Shown in pieces: positions 43,435-53,589 of a DNA stretch of 64,000 bases. The stretch's first letter is position 1, and every line of letters begins with the position of its first letter. The notes beneath the pieces were generated by a model. It had not been told where the DNA came from. It searched no databases and saw only the letters and a list, made by a program, of their open reading frames with translations. Made by a program: the position numbers and the translations under genes. Source of the stretch: Larix kaempferi (lineage: Eukaryota; Streptophyta; Pinopsida; Pinales; Pinaceae); the NCBI GenBank assembly GCA_027924585.1, contig BSBM01000036.1:5759001-5823000 (forward strand), given 5' to 3'.

Positions 43435-44208
43435 GATTAATTCCCTGGCAACTTTTTTGAACGCGGATCATATCCTACCGTTGATTTCGACCTTTTGATC
43501 TGAGCCGTCAGATCTCGCCTCCTTTTATCCCCTATGGTGGTATCCATGATCTTCAAAGCGGTCTTTCTCCCGGTTTGTTTCTTGTGCGGATCAATCATCT
43601 GACGACACCTGTTTGGGTGGTTTTGCTTTCCGCGACCTCTCTTCCTCTTATCAAGTGTGCACCTTCCCAGATGCGGACGAAACAATGGCTGTTGATTTGA
43701 TTTAGGATTTATATAGGCCCTCCGATTGCTATCAACATATTGGCTTATCTCTTTATGCTTTCTCCTTCTGCCACGTATCAGGTCCCACCATGCCTCGTGC
43801 TCTGGTCCCGCCATGCTTTTATATTTAGTGGTTCCGCACGGCGCTGTGGTGGTTTATGATACCACCATATCACCTATGCGGACAAATGAGATTAGGACGC
43901 GTGCCCGGCGGTATTGAGTCCGCAACCGCCCACAAATCCTTGCGACCAATCACGTTGGCGATGCAGGAAATGATATTAGCCGTAGATCTTGATCTCTATC
44001 ATCTCCGCCGGCGAAAGTTGGTCGAGATTTAATCATTTCAAAAAATTTGTTTTCGGACTTTGCATAAGTGGGTTTTCCTTCTTGTTTTTGTATTTTATGT
44101 ATTTTAAACCTTTTCTTCAATCCTTTTGTGGTAATTTCTTCTCCTTTTGGACATTTTAGCAAAACATTTTTGGATTTAGGCTTTCTCAGACATGGTGTCA
44201 ACACCAGT

Positions 44209-44350
44209 GATCGAGATGTTGGGTATAGCAGCAGTGATGATGATGATGCTCCGTGATCCAGTGACGATGATCCAGCTCCAGAATTGAATACTTGTGCCGA
44301 TAGGTATTGATGACTTGTGTCAAGAGAATACCTTCCTATTTAAGAGGGAG
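44209..44350 (+). other. Element B 3' tail and polypurine tract
   Basis: B sequence resumes after F and matches C's end (GCAGCAGTGATGATGATGATG, ATACCTTCCTA). It closes with TAAGAGGGAG (44341-44350), the polypurine tract. Confidence 0.8.
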
Positions 44351-45765
44351 TGTTGATGTATTTGAAACTTCAGAAGATATTCACTTGTATATTGTATTTG
44401 TACTTTATTGTATCCCCAACGGAGATGTATTATTCCTCCGATTGGAAGTGTCGTCAGTTGTACTTGCAAGTGTCGCAAGTTATATTGTAAGTGTCGTAAC
44501 TTATACTTGATGGGTTATTAGACCACCTTGATGGGGTCGACCCTGTATGAGTCATGTGGGTTAAAGGGTTATTAGAACACCCTAGTGGGGATCGGCCCAA
44601 TCAACATTATGTTAAGTGGTTAAGTTGGGGCCGACCTAGTTAAAGTTAAAAGTGTGAAAATCCTCACAGCAGATCTGAGAGATGGTGTATACCTCAAAAG
44701 AAATAATTTAGGAATTAGATTAAGAGTGGTCAATGCAGTAAGATGAGAAACAGAATAATAATACAGTAGAACTTGGATAGAAGAAAAAATACTTCACACA
44801 CACTAATTAATTAACCGCAATATGGACAAATAAGTAGTACAATGCATGAGGATTCGAATTCCAAGGTGGAAATTCGAATTATCCTTCATGGAGTGATCAA
44901 AAGATCACTAGAGTGTCATCGGAGAACAACTAGAAGTCTATCTCATCATTAGTGGAGTCATGAATACTCAAGTAATTGTCAACCATCAGTCAAACTGAGT
45001 CTAACTAAGTGTGGTAGGTGTAACTGAGTGTAACTGGAACTAACTGAATGAAGGAGGCTCAGTGGAGGGTGCATGAGGAGCTAATTGGAGTCAGAATGAG
45101 TAGTCTAGTCACATTGGAGGTCCATTGGAGTGGTAAGGTCAGTTAAGAGTGATTCAAGCCTAAAATCAAGAAGACAACTTAGTTAACTGAAGACAATTGG
45201 ACCGGTAGGTGAAGAAGGGATCCTTTGTCAAGTGGATGGTGATATGTGGGCACATCACTGGCTAGGAGGGCTCAATCTGAGTGGAAACAAGCTCCCGAGT
45301 GTTGGAAGCCTAGGGACTAGGTGTTGTAGGTGTCAACCTGATGACTGGGAAGCATGCAATGCATGCAAGACTGAAAATGCAAAGGATGAAAATGCTATAG
45401 GACTAGGATGGATTATAGGAATATCCTAACAAAAAGACAAGTGAAGTAGTGTATAAATAGAGAGCGTGTCTCTCTCATTTTACAAATTCTCTCACTCACT
45501 CACTTCACATTAGTGGGAGAGAGGAGGAGTGCACACAAGTGGAGGAGAAGTATGTTGTTGAAGATATCTATCTCTTGGGTTTGATCATTGTGATCTTTGT
45601 ATTGGTTCTTATTCTATCTCTGAGGAAGTTGCGGGGTTTTTCACCTTCTTGGTTTTCCCCGTTGAAATGTTTTGTGTATCTTGTCTCTTATGCTTGATAT
45701 GCTGTACATGTTGTTCTTTCAATTAAGATCCTAGATCTATTGAATTAAATGATGAAAAAATAACA
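44351..45765 (+). repeat. Element B 3' LTR, split by solo LTR K
   Basis: The LTR starts TGTTGATG and ends TAACA; without K and one AAAAG it is 631 bp, against 638 bp for the 5' LTR. The TATA box is at 45452-45460, about 20 bp after K. Confidence 0.9.
44653..45431. mobile_element. Solo LTR K
   Basis: A 779-bp insertion starts TGTGAAAATCC and ends ATCCTAACA, flanked by AAAAG (44648-44652 and 45432-45436). TG...CA ends, a 5-bp TSD and no coding or PBS sequence fit a solo LTR left by recombination between the two LTRs of a full element. I cannot tell its strand or superfamily, and no other copy lies in the window. Confidence 0.8.
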
Positions 45766-45960
45766 CCCACTTGGGGACTTAAACACCCCATTACAACTTA
45801 CTCTGGGCCGACCCCACTAGGGAAGTCTAATAACCCAAGTTACCACATTCTGATGGAGGAATAAACATCTTTGGATATACAATAAGGTCTCGACGGAGGA
45901 ATGAAACATCTCCGGATAAAGTACAAATAGAATATTCTTAGAAGTTACAATATTTCAACA
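45766..45960 (-). repeat. Element A 5' LTR, outer U3 part
   Basis: Minus-strand U3 of A, starting at 45960 with TGTTGAAATATTG and running into B's right TSD. It carries the GGGTTATTAGAC...GGGGTCGGCCC family repeat in diverged form. Confidence 0.8.
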
Positions 45961-46065
45961 CTTCTTCATACTAGCATCCATATACTTCTTTAAAGTATCT
46001 TTCATATACTTATTCAAACTCTCATAGGAATACTAAATCCTCAGTTGACATCAGTTTACATCAAT
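45961..46065. other. Short spacer between element A and Copia L, unassigned
   Basis: About 105 bp with ACTTCTTTAAAGTAT and AT-rich sequence and no recognisable feature. It may be L's own sequence too decayed to read. Confidence 0.4.
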
Positions 46066-46084
46066 GACAACCAAAAGTTCAACA

Positions 46085-46625
46085 AAAATAAATGGCTAAT
46101 TGTATGCTCCAAGATAAGGGACTAAGTCTTTAATTTTGGATTAAAGCCATCAATTTTGCAAATTACATAGTTAATCGGACCCCCACTAAAGTTTTACAAG
46201 GTATCACACTAGAAGAAGAAAGGAGTAAAATTAAACCAGATGTAAGTCACTTCCATGTGTTTGGTAGTGAAGCATGGGCTCATATTCCTGATAAAAAATG
46301 GAAAGCATTGTAGCCTAAAAGTGAAAAGTGCATATGTTTTGGATACTTTGAAGATGTAAAAGGTTACAGACTTCTATAGCCACATTTTCATGATATAATT
46401 ATTAGAAGAGATGTTAAATTTGATGAAAATATCTTTCCTTTTGAGCCTAGTTCGGCGTATGTTCCATCTATTTCCTACGATCCACCTTCGGTGCTTGTGC
46501 CACTCCCAACTTACTTGGTAGTGTTCCTACTCCAAGTTATAATGATGATAGTGAGGATGAAAATCCACCTCCGCCTGCTCATTTTCCTCCGGTTGCACTA
46601 GTACAAATTCTTTTGCAATGGGCTC
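46085..46625 (+). pseudogene. Element L integrase C-terminal part
   Basis: The frame reads MLQDKGLSL, FWIKAINFANYIVNRTPTK, SHFHVFGSEAWAHIPDKKW and KCICFGYFEDVKGY, then DIIIRRDVKFDENIFP, with several TAG/TAA stops. This is the Copia integrase end and the linker to RT. The DDE catalytic region is missing upstream. Confidence 0.82.
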
Positions 46626-46759
46626 GTTCAACATGTTAATCAGATGGTGATATTGCTAGTGATCCTAGAAATAAGTGTCAAACACGTTCTCAGTTCCAGT
46701 AAGGCACTTATTTTTTTGCTCAAGTTTCAGAGAATCATGATCCAGATACATTTGCAGAA

Positions 46760-48252
46760 GCTTCAGGGAATCTAGATTGGGATGCATCTATGGATGAAGA
46801 ATATCATTCCTTAATGGAAAACGATACTTGGTATCTTGCACCTCTTTCAAAAGGAAGAAAACTTGTTAAATGTAAATGGGTCTATAGAACTAAGTATGCA
46901 TCAGATGGAAGTGTTGAAAGACTGAATGCAAGGGTAGTTTCCAAAGGATTTTCCCAAGTTGAAGGAATTTACTACAATGAAACCTTTTCCCCTGTCGCCA
47001 AAATGAAATCCAACCGCCTTATTCTTTCCATTGCATCCTTACATAAATGGGAGTTCCATCAAATGGATGTCAAGTCCACCTTCTTGCATGGTGATTCGCA
47101 AGAATAAATTTACATGGAACAACATCCTAGCTATGTTCAGAATGACTCTATCCTTGTATGCAGCCTTAATAAATCCTGATATGGCCTTAAGCGAGCTCCT
47201 TGAGCCCGGTATGCCAAAATGGATAGCTTTATCCTTGACACAGTTTTTTCTAGATGGCATTATGACCCCAATGTCTATACCAAGAAAGTAGGAAACCATC
47301 TCATCATCCTTGTTCTTTATGTTGATGACCTTATTCTTATTGGAAGTGACCATAAACATTTAACCCATGTGAAATCTAGTCTTAAGCATAAATTTAAAAT
47401 GACTAACTTAGGACATTTCCATTATTTTCTTTGCCTCCAAGTCTTGCAAACCAAAGAAGGAATCTTTCTTTCTCAATCTAAGTATGCTTGTGACCTTCTT
47501 CATCGCTTTCACATGGAATATTGTAAACCAACGCCATCTCACTTCCAGTTTGGAGTCAAGCTTTCTGCCACTTGCACTTCACCCGAAGTAGATGTCACCT
47601 TGTATCATTAGCTTGATGGTAGTCTCTTATAGTTCACTCATAACCCTCATGATATTTCCTTTGCCATTGTTCTTGTTGCTCTTTATATGTAAACACCCCA
47701 TGAAATCCATTTTAAAGAAACAAAAAGGATACTTCGATATATTTCGGGTATATATCAGTTTGGGATTCATTAAATTTCAAGGGGGTATCCTTTATTGGTT
47801 GGTTTCACTGATTCATATTGGGTTGGTGACCTTGATGATCAGAATTCTACTACAGGATATATTTTCAATCTTATTTCTAGACCTATCACTTGGGATTATT
47901 AGAAAAAAAAATCTCTTTCTATTTCTTCAATAGAAGCAGAGTATCAAGCCATAGTTAATGCCGGCTAGGAAGCTCTATGGCTTCAATAGATCCTTTCAAA
48001 GTTTGGATTCGAGTAGCAACATCTGAATACCCTTTCGTGTGATAATTAGAGTGCCATAAATCTCACCAAAGATCCAGTTCAACATCAACGCAAAAAACAC
48101 ATTGAGCTACATATTCACTTCATTAGAAAGATTGTTCATTTTCACATTCTTGAAGTGCTCTTTGTCCCTTTCGATGATCAAATTGCAATCATCTTCACAA
48201 AGTCTCTTATAGAAGCAAAGGCTTCTAAACTTCAATCTATGTTAGTAGTTTA
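46760..48252 (+). pseudogene. Element L Copia reverse transcriptase-RNase H
   Basis: RT starts MDEEYHSLMENDTWYLAP (46790), with LVKCKWVYRTKYASDGSVER, GFSQVEGIYYNETFSPVA and WEFHQMDVKSTFLHG. After stops and a frame change comes the catalytic LVLYVDDLILIGSD (about 47311-47350), KMTNLGHFHYFLCLQV and a further decayed RNase H (SIEAEYQAIVNAG near 47930; KHIELHIHFIRKIV; IFTKSLIEAKASKL) ending at about 48252. About ten stops and one shift destroy it. Confidence 0.86.
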
Positions 48253-48350
48253 GGAATTTTTCATTAAGGGGGGATAGGATCTAATTCCTCCTTTCTTCTC
48301 CTACAGTGTCACTTTTGTAAATCCTTCAATCCCATCCCAGGTTTTTCTTA

Positions 48351-48693
48351 AGGGGGAATGTTAGGATATTTAGAAACTTAGGAGCTAGTTAAGATCAACT
48401 TGTTATAATATATCCATTATGTAAAGTTTCTTTTTTATTATGCATTAGTAAGAATTTGTAAATATGTAATCCAATGGTCACAATATGTTCTTGACATAGA
48501 GCGACCTGATGGTTCAAATTCACCTCTATTGTAATGACCATTGATCTATGGCTTAATACTCGATTAGTCTATGATATCTGCTTAAATAGCATGGAGGGTC
48601 ATGTTCTAGTCAACCGATTGTGAGAATCTCTTTTGTAACATTTTTTATTTTGAATAATAATATTGCGTTAAGTAGCCATTTGGCTGGGGCCAT
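48351..48693 (+). repeat. Element L polypurine tract and 3' LTR
   Basis: AGGGGGAA (48351-48358) precedes the LTR start TGTTAGGATATTTAG (48359). A purine-rich TTAAGGGGGGAT at about 48265 is a second candidate tract. The LTR end is uncertain: GTAACA at 48640 would pair with TGTTA, but an AATAAT signal at about 48654 suggests it continues to the boundary with M at about 48693. Confidence 0.65.
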
Positions 48694-49209
48694 TGTGTTG
48701 GATTTTAATGGTATAGAAGTATAATTTTCATCTATTTCAATTTTAACTACACATAATCATGCACGGAAACACAAGAGACACAATAGTTTACCCTGAGAAA
48801 ACCCAAACTCAGGAAAAACCCAGCAAACCTTTATTTCTCATAGAATCGGTACATAATACAAGTACACCAAATATATATCAGATACAAGAGCAATCTCAAA
48901 ACCCAAATATATACTTATTCTATTGTTGCTTTTTCTCTCTCTTGCGCACTAGATCAGATGCTTGAGCGAACTTTCTTGGTGTGTAAATGAGGCAGATGTC
49001 ACCTTCTATTTATACATGTCTTTGGAGTGATTTTTCCCAACTAGGCCGACATGTCTCTTTTAGTAGGCCAACCTGCCTCTTTTACTGGGTTGGCTTGCCT
49101 CTTTTACTGCCCCTTTTACTGTGCCAACTTGCCCCTTTTACTGGTCCGACTTGATCCTTTTACTGGGCCAACTTGTGTGAGGATACCTCATGCAGCTACA
49201 ACAGCAACA
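48694..49209 (-). repeat. Element M 3' LTR
   Basis: About 516 bp; on the minus strand it starts TGTTGCTG (49209) and ends AACACA (48694). The TATA box (TATAAATAG) is at 49014-49006. U3 holds a short tandem array. Confidence 0.75.
49040..49185 (-). repeat. Tandem CTTTTACTGGGCCGACTTG units in element M U3
   Basis: About six imperfect copies of a 14-22 bp unit (plus strand CCTCTTTTACTGGGT(T/C)GGC...TTGCC) lie directly upstream of M's TATA box. B and C have a different but similarly placed U3 repeat that shares the GGCCGACC core. Confidence 0.7.
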
Positions 49210-49220
49210 CTCCCTCTTAT
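49210..49220 (-). other. Element M polypurine tract
   Basis: The minus strand reads ATAAGAGGGAG directly before TGTTGC, nearly identical to the tracts of B and C. It identifies this LTR as M's 3' copy. Confidence 0.78.
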
Positions 49221-49969
49221 CTAGAGAGGTATCATCATGCTAGAACACATATTAGCATCATCTTGATCATCATGGCTTGTCTCGTACATCTTGTCATCAT
49301 AATAAAGGTCTTCAACACAACTCAGTCCATCGAGAAGTGTCAATCTCCCTCTCTCTCCTTCTCAAGATCAATGTATCATCAATGCTTCAATCATCAACCT
49401 CTTAATGAGGGAGACATTCTCATGAATACAACCTAAAGTATAAACATATTCTTCTTTAACTGGAGAGGTTGATCATAAGCTTGCATGAGCATTTAGGGAC
49501 TAATCTCCCCATCCCGTCACAGGATGGATAGGAGAAGTCACTTCCCCATTCTAAGTCATGAGTTTATGAGTGAGAAACTAGGGACTAATATCCCCATCTC
49601 GTCACAGGATGGCTAGGAGAAGGCACAGTCCCACTCTGATCATTTAGGGACTAATCTCTCCATCCCACTTGGTGCCCGAGAGAAGGCACTGCCACATTTT
49701 GATTTGGCTTAAGGGATAATATCTCCACCCTACTTGGTGTCCAAGAGAAGGCACTATCCCATTTGAATCACCCTATCCAAGCCACATGGATAATACTGGG
49801 GAAATGCTCGATGCTCAACCTCTTGGAGGATAGTGTGTGCAACTAAGGACTAATATTCCCACCCCGTCACAGGATGTCAAGAAGAAGGTACTTTCCTACT
49901 TTGAGTTATTCACCTCTAGCCAAGTCACATGGATAATACTGAGGGAATGCTTGGTGCATCAACACTAAT
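49221..49969 (-). repeat. Element M 3' UTR with GGGACTAATCTCCCCATCCCG repeats
   Basis: Five degenerate units (plus-strand starts about 49496, 49587, 49646, 49710 and 49845) carry GGGACTAAT(C/A)TCCCCATC and AGGAGAAGGCAC. This is the counterpart of array 2 in B and C by position. No gene is present. Confidence 0.7.
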
Positions 49970-50794
49970 TGTCGGCAGGCGGTTCGATGGGGAAATGTTG
50001 CGGTACCGCCGATGCTGCGACACATCGGATGAGGGCATGGAAGAAGTATTTTGTGTTAAAGTATGTATCGCAGTTGGTGGGTTTTGGGTCACTTGGACCA
50101 CATGTTATGTAATAGTGAGTCAATTGTATTGCGGTATGCGGGTTTTTGGGTCATTTGGTATGAGTCAGTTAGATATTGGGGCATTTGTCCATAGTGTCGG
50201 TTAGGAAGTTGGTTGTAGGTGGACAAATATTGTAATGGCAGAAGCCTATAAATAGATGATGAGAGTTGTAAGTGTTAGATATATAGAGATACATAGATAT
50301 ACAGAGATAGAGAGAAGACAAAAAGAACAGGAGACGAGAGATAAGGAGATGTATGTGTAAGGAGATCTATGTTTTGCTTCTGGTATACGACTGCGACAGT
50401 AATATAATGATGATGTTTTGGTACGATCTTTGTGCAATGTTGCGATATATGAATGTTGTTATAATGTATTGATGCAATATCTGCTTACTATTGCTGTGAT
50501 GATAAATGTTGTGATTAAGTAATATGTTATAACTCCATGTCAAATGTTTAAAGTTTCTGGGTAAGTACTGCAATAGAGCTAGTCTGTGCAGCCACAACTC
50601 TCCTCCTCCCTCCACGGAAACATGGTTCCATCTGCTCTTCCTGGACGCCTTAGGTGAGACCTCATCCGCTCTGCTAGTGTTGCTGGGTGGGCTCAAACCT
50701 GCCCAAGCCAGTGCCCAGGCCAGTGCCCAGGGAGACTGTGGTATGTTTCGACAGTGAGACGAACCCCTGTCGACCGAGGTCGCGTTGGTCAACA
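49970..50794 (+). repeat. Element N 5' LTR (3' limit tentative)
   Basis: The LTR starts TGTCGG. The TATA box TATAAATAG (50247-50255) is followed by a GATAGAGAGAAGAC purine-rich start region. A possible end is GTCAACA at 50794, followed by TGGTTCCATTGTC, which is not a primer site I can identify. The 3' LTR needed to confirm this is outside the window. Confidence 0.5.
50247..50255 (+). promoter_or_regulatory. TATA box of element N 5' LTR
   Basis: TATAAATAG lies 277 bp from the element start and 30 bp before GAGAGTTGTAAGTG. Confidence 0.62.
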
Positions 50795-50945
50795 AATGGT
50801 TCCATTGTCAGGAATGTGTGCAGAGTGAAAGGAGGCCATGTTGTGGCACCCGAAAAAGCCGAAGATACAGAGATGGTGGGATAAAAAATTGTGGGAGTTT
50901 GCCGAAGAAGAAAGCCGAAACACGCGACTGACAGTAGATCACTAG

Positions 50946-51320
50946 TTGGGAAGATATATTCATGACGGTCCGCATGAATGGTTTTTCTGTGATTTGCCGG
51001 TCATTCTGTATGAGTGGTTGTCAAAGCTGACCTTCCAAAAGAGGAACTTACAGGGTGGTGAGCCGATGGCTTGGACCCCGGAATTGATTCAGGAGCTGCA
51101 GGAAGTCGATAACAAGGCATCGCAAGCTGTTGAAGTTTGGCTCGATAGCATCTTGGAGGGATATATCACTGAATTTGTGGTCGACATGATGAAATCCTAT
51201 AGTGAAGCTGAAAGATACTTCTTTCGAGAACCAAGGGGAAGGTTTCTGCTTTTGCTCCAACTGTCGATTAAGATGCTAATCTACGAAAAGCATATATTAA
51301 AGATGCACCTTGATCAGTAG
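50946..51320 (+). CDS. Element N ORF before gag core, possible gag N-terminus
   Basis: A 124-codon frame (MGRYIHDGPHEWFFCD ... KHILKMHLDQ) with an acidic helical stretch (LIQELQEVDNKASQAVEVWL). It lies before gag but in another frame. It may be a gag N-terminal domain displaced by a frameshift or a separate small ORF; I recognise no family. Confidence 0.4.
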   Translation: MGRYIHDGPHEWFFCDLPVILYEWLSKLTFQKRNLQGGEPMAWTPELIQELQEVDNKASQAVEVWLDSILEGYITEFVVDMMKSYSEAERYFFREPRGRFLLLLQLSIKMLIYEKHILKMHLDQ

Positions 51321-51684
51321 ACAGCCTGGTGGGCAGAGGCCATGGGTACCATGACTGCTGGGGAATGGTACATGGAATGGTAAGGGGTAGGTGGGCACAT
51401 ACCATGAGGAGACTGTGAGCTAAGCTGAGGAAGAAACTGGTCTTACAAGAGGAGGAGCGAGGTTTCGACAGGAGAAGAGGCAAAGGACAGGAGAAGGTCC
51501 TGCTACGATCGAACCACAAAACTGCAAAGGAAGACCACATGGGACGAAGTGACCTCACAGTCTTGATAGGGACGACCAGGCTATGCCCAGGATAGAGGCA
51601 GGACCAAACCCCGGCACCAACGTACCCACACCTCTGCTCACTAACTCACAAACAACAAGAAATACCACTTCGACACCACCAAGT

Positions 51685-53589
51685 TTGTAAATTCCACAGA
51701 AGTTAATTGGTAGTAGCACAACGATAGGAGGAAGGAAGCCCAGAACGGTGGGTGATGATGCTATGTTACCATTGTTCCATGGAAGTGCGACAGACAACCC
51801 AGAATAGTATTGGTTTTTGTGTGAAGCAGTCTAGACCATGAAACAGATCACTGATGTTGATGCTAAGAAAGGACAGTTAGCCACGACTCTGCGAGGTCGT
51901 GCATTAGATTGGTTCATGAAGTTTATTATAGTCCCTACGGGAGCACCAGAAAAGTCGCTAGATGAGATTTGGGATGGGCTCATTACCGAATTTAGGAAGC
52001 CTAAGTCGGAGGCTCAATATATTACTGAATTGAAGGAAATTAAGCAGTATCCCAATGAGACGGTATGGGATTTCAACCAGCGATTCAAGACGCTAATGGA
52101 AAAGGTTAGTTTCGATATGAGTGCCGTCCAACATAAAGAATGGTTCATTGCGGCATTGCTACCCCACATTTGGCTACTGCTGATGTAGAAAAACATATCG
52201 ACACCTAGCGAAGCTCTAGAGATTGCAATGCGATTGGAGGCGTCACCGATTGGAGATAATGCAGCTGGGATGTCCCAAATATAGATGCAGCTCGCAAACC
52301 TGACTATAAAGTTGCAAGATTTGAAGAAGAACAAGGAATAGCACGATGAAGTATGGTGTACGCAATGCTGAGGAGAAGGGCATACGAAGGATAATTTCTC
52401 GGATTTTCATCATTATTTGGTGTCAGGTGCGCCAAACCCGTTGAATGGCGGCAGTATGCCATGGTGTCGTGTTTGCCAGGTGTTTGGGCACAGCCACGAT
52501 AATTGCCCGTATATGCAGAAAATGGCCACAACCCCGCGAAATCTTTATTGCACATTCTGCAAGTCGGTGGGTCACGATGACAAGGATTTCCGTGCATATG
52601 GGTTGCTACAGGAGAGAATGTGTGATGCATTCTACGTCAAGGATGATCAGCACACCGTACAACAACCACAACTACAACCGCAGGTAGCTCAGCTGCTACC
52701 GCAACCGTAGATGCAGTTTGCACCATAGAAACAACAACCGCAGCAGTTAATGGCACAATACACTCCGATGCAGATGACTCCCCCACAACCACAGTATGTA
52801 CAACAACTGCGGTATGCACCACAAGGGAAAGGGATACCACCAGCACCGATGCAAAAATAGTTTAACCAACCTCAGTACTAGCAGCAGGGCGGCTACTGAG
52901 GAGGATACAGGGGCGGATGCGGTGGTGGATTTGGTCATGGACGAGGAGGCCAGGGTGTTCATGGACCTATTTAATGTTACCACTGTGCGGTATGGGGACA
53001 TTATCAGCACGACTTCCCACTACTACAAAATCAGTGTACGTTCTATTTTGGTAATGATCATACGGTTGAGAATTGTCCACAGTTGATTGCACGATGGCAG
53101 GCTGGGAACGCTCTGTAGTTACAGAATCAGGCCCAGCCACAGCAACCAGTACATAACTAGCCCCCATGATCACCACTGAATGCCAATCCAAATGTCAATC
53201 AACCGAGGAATCTGCAGCAGAACCAGACGCAGGGTGCAAATACTGCGACCATTTCTGCAGAACCGCGACCACAAGATGCTTCGGTGGCTATTGTCACTAG
53301 TGGAGGCAAGACGATTGGGGAAGATGGTTCGCGACCACTGATTCAGTTGGTTGGTCAGAAGATGGTACCTTTTGACATTGATACGGAGTGGGAGACATTC
53401 CTGGAGGCACGTCCCACCTTAGAGAAAGACTGCGGTAAGGTTGTTGTTTGCGATATGCCACCTGTCTTTGATACTACATCAGATGCTGATTGGATGCCAC
53501 CACCGGGGAAATTGAAAAGGTTTCTTGAAAGATGTCTGTTACTGGCCCAAGACCGGGCTGCCCTAGTTGAGATCGAGGGATGGTTGTAG
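51685..53589 (+). pseudogene. Element N gag with repeated zinc knuckles
   Basis: The first frame contains a retrotransposon gag core (LPLFHGSATDNPE, ATTLRGRALDWFMKF, EIKQYPNETVWDFNQRFKTL) followed by knuckle-like motifs: CTQC...GHTKDNF, an intact CRVCQVFGHSHDNC (about 52465), CTFCKSVGHDDKDF, and after a glutamine-rich linker CYHCAVWGHYQHDF with CTFYFGNDHTVENC. Several have lost a cysteine. More than ten stops fall mainly where glutamine or arginine is expected (for example 52186, 52708 and 53587). It continues in frame into protease. Confidence 0.8.

Larger units (their letters stand above)
29665..44203 (-). mobile_element. Gypsy element F, Tat-like, with giant ORF-bearing LTRs
   Basis: F is a 14.5-kb Ty3/Gypsy element on the minus strand, inserted in the 3' tail of B with TSD CCAGT. 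On its own strand: 5' LTR (44203-39141, 5063 bp), tRNA-Asp-type PBS, gag, protease, archaeal-type RNase H, RT, Gypsy RNase H, integrase with GPY/F end, and 3' LTR (32886-29665, 3222 bp). The PBS and the dual RNase H point to the Tat group of plant Gypsy elements. The LTRs carry a long sense ORF. The coding region has about six stops but few frameshifts, and the LTRs are similar, so it is one of the youngest insertions here. Confidence 0.93.
39141..44203 (-). repeat. Element F 5' LTR, 5.1 kb
   Basis: On the minus strand it starts TGTTGACACC (44203) and ends CTAACA (39141). U3 is about 800 bp, with the TATA box at 43434-43426; the remaining 4.3 kb contains the 1,068-codon ORF and about 0.9 kb of AT-rich sequence. 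It matches the 3' LTR at both ends at only a few percent difference by eye. Confidence 0.92.
8103..45765 (+). mobile_element. Copia element B, complete but split by J, F and K
   Basis: B is a Copia element of the same family as A and C. Its LTRs are 8103-8740 (638 bp) and 44351-45765 (631 bp after removing K and its TSD). The TSD is CCCAT (8098-8102) against CCCAC (45766-45770), one mismatch. Its own sequence is the 5' LTR, a leader to 10190, pol remnants and 3' arrays at 26745-29664, a tail at 44209-44350 and the 3' LTR. J (10191-26744), F (29665-44203) and K (44653-45431) are later insertions. Gag, protease and integrase are not seen. Confidence 0.9.
1..45960 (-). mobile_element. Copia element A, minus strand, continues left of window
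   Basis: This is the outermost Ty1/Copia LTR retrotransposon of the left stack. Only its 5' end lies in the window. On the minus strand its 5' LTR starts at 45960 (TGTTG) and ends at 681 (CA), with a PBS at 680-661 and leader sequence from 660 to 1. The LTR is split by C (970-8013) and B (8103-45765); its own segments sum to about 563 bp. LTR and leader match those of B and C at low divergence, so all three are one family. The outer TSD cannot be checked because the other end is outside; the base run just outside the LTR is CTTCT at 45961-45965. The coding part is off the left edge. Confidence 0.8.
46066..48693 (+). mobile_element. Copia element L, 5'-truncated and decayed
   Basis: L starts within the integrase region and runs through RT and RNase H to a polypurine tract and a 3' LTR. 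Gag, protease, the catalytic part of integrase and the 5' LTR are absent. Many stops in an otherwise readable frame mark it as older than its neighbours. The loss may have come with the insertion of A next to it. Confidence 0.85.

Noticed and set aside
32121-43814. A basic 125-codon minus-strand ORF present in U3 of both F LTRs (32498-32121 and 43814-43437)
   Set aside because: It lies upstream of the TATA box, and nearly all differences between the copies change the amino acid. Both copies being open is expected because LTRs are identical at insertion. No family is recognised.
45232-45429. 65-codon ORF in K (tryptophan and cysteine-rich)
   Set aside because: It lies within a solo LTR with no other copy to compare; length is within chance expectation.
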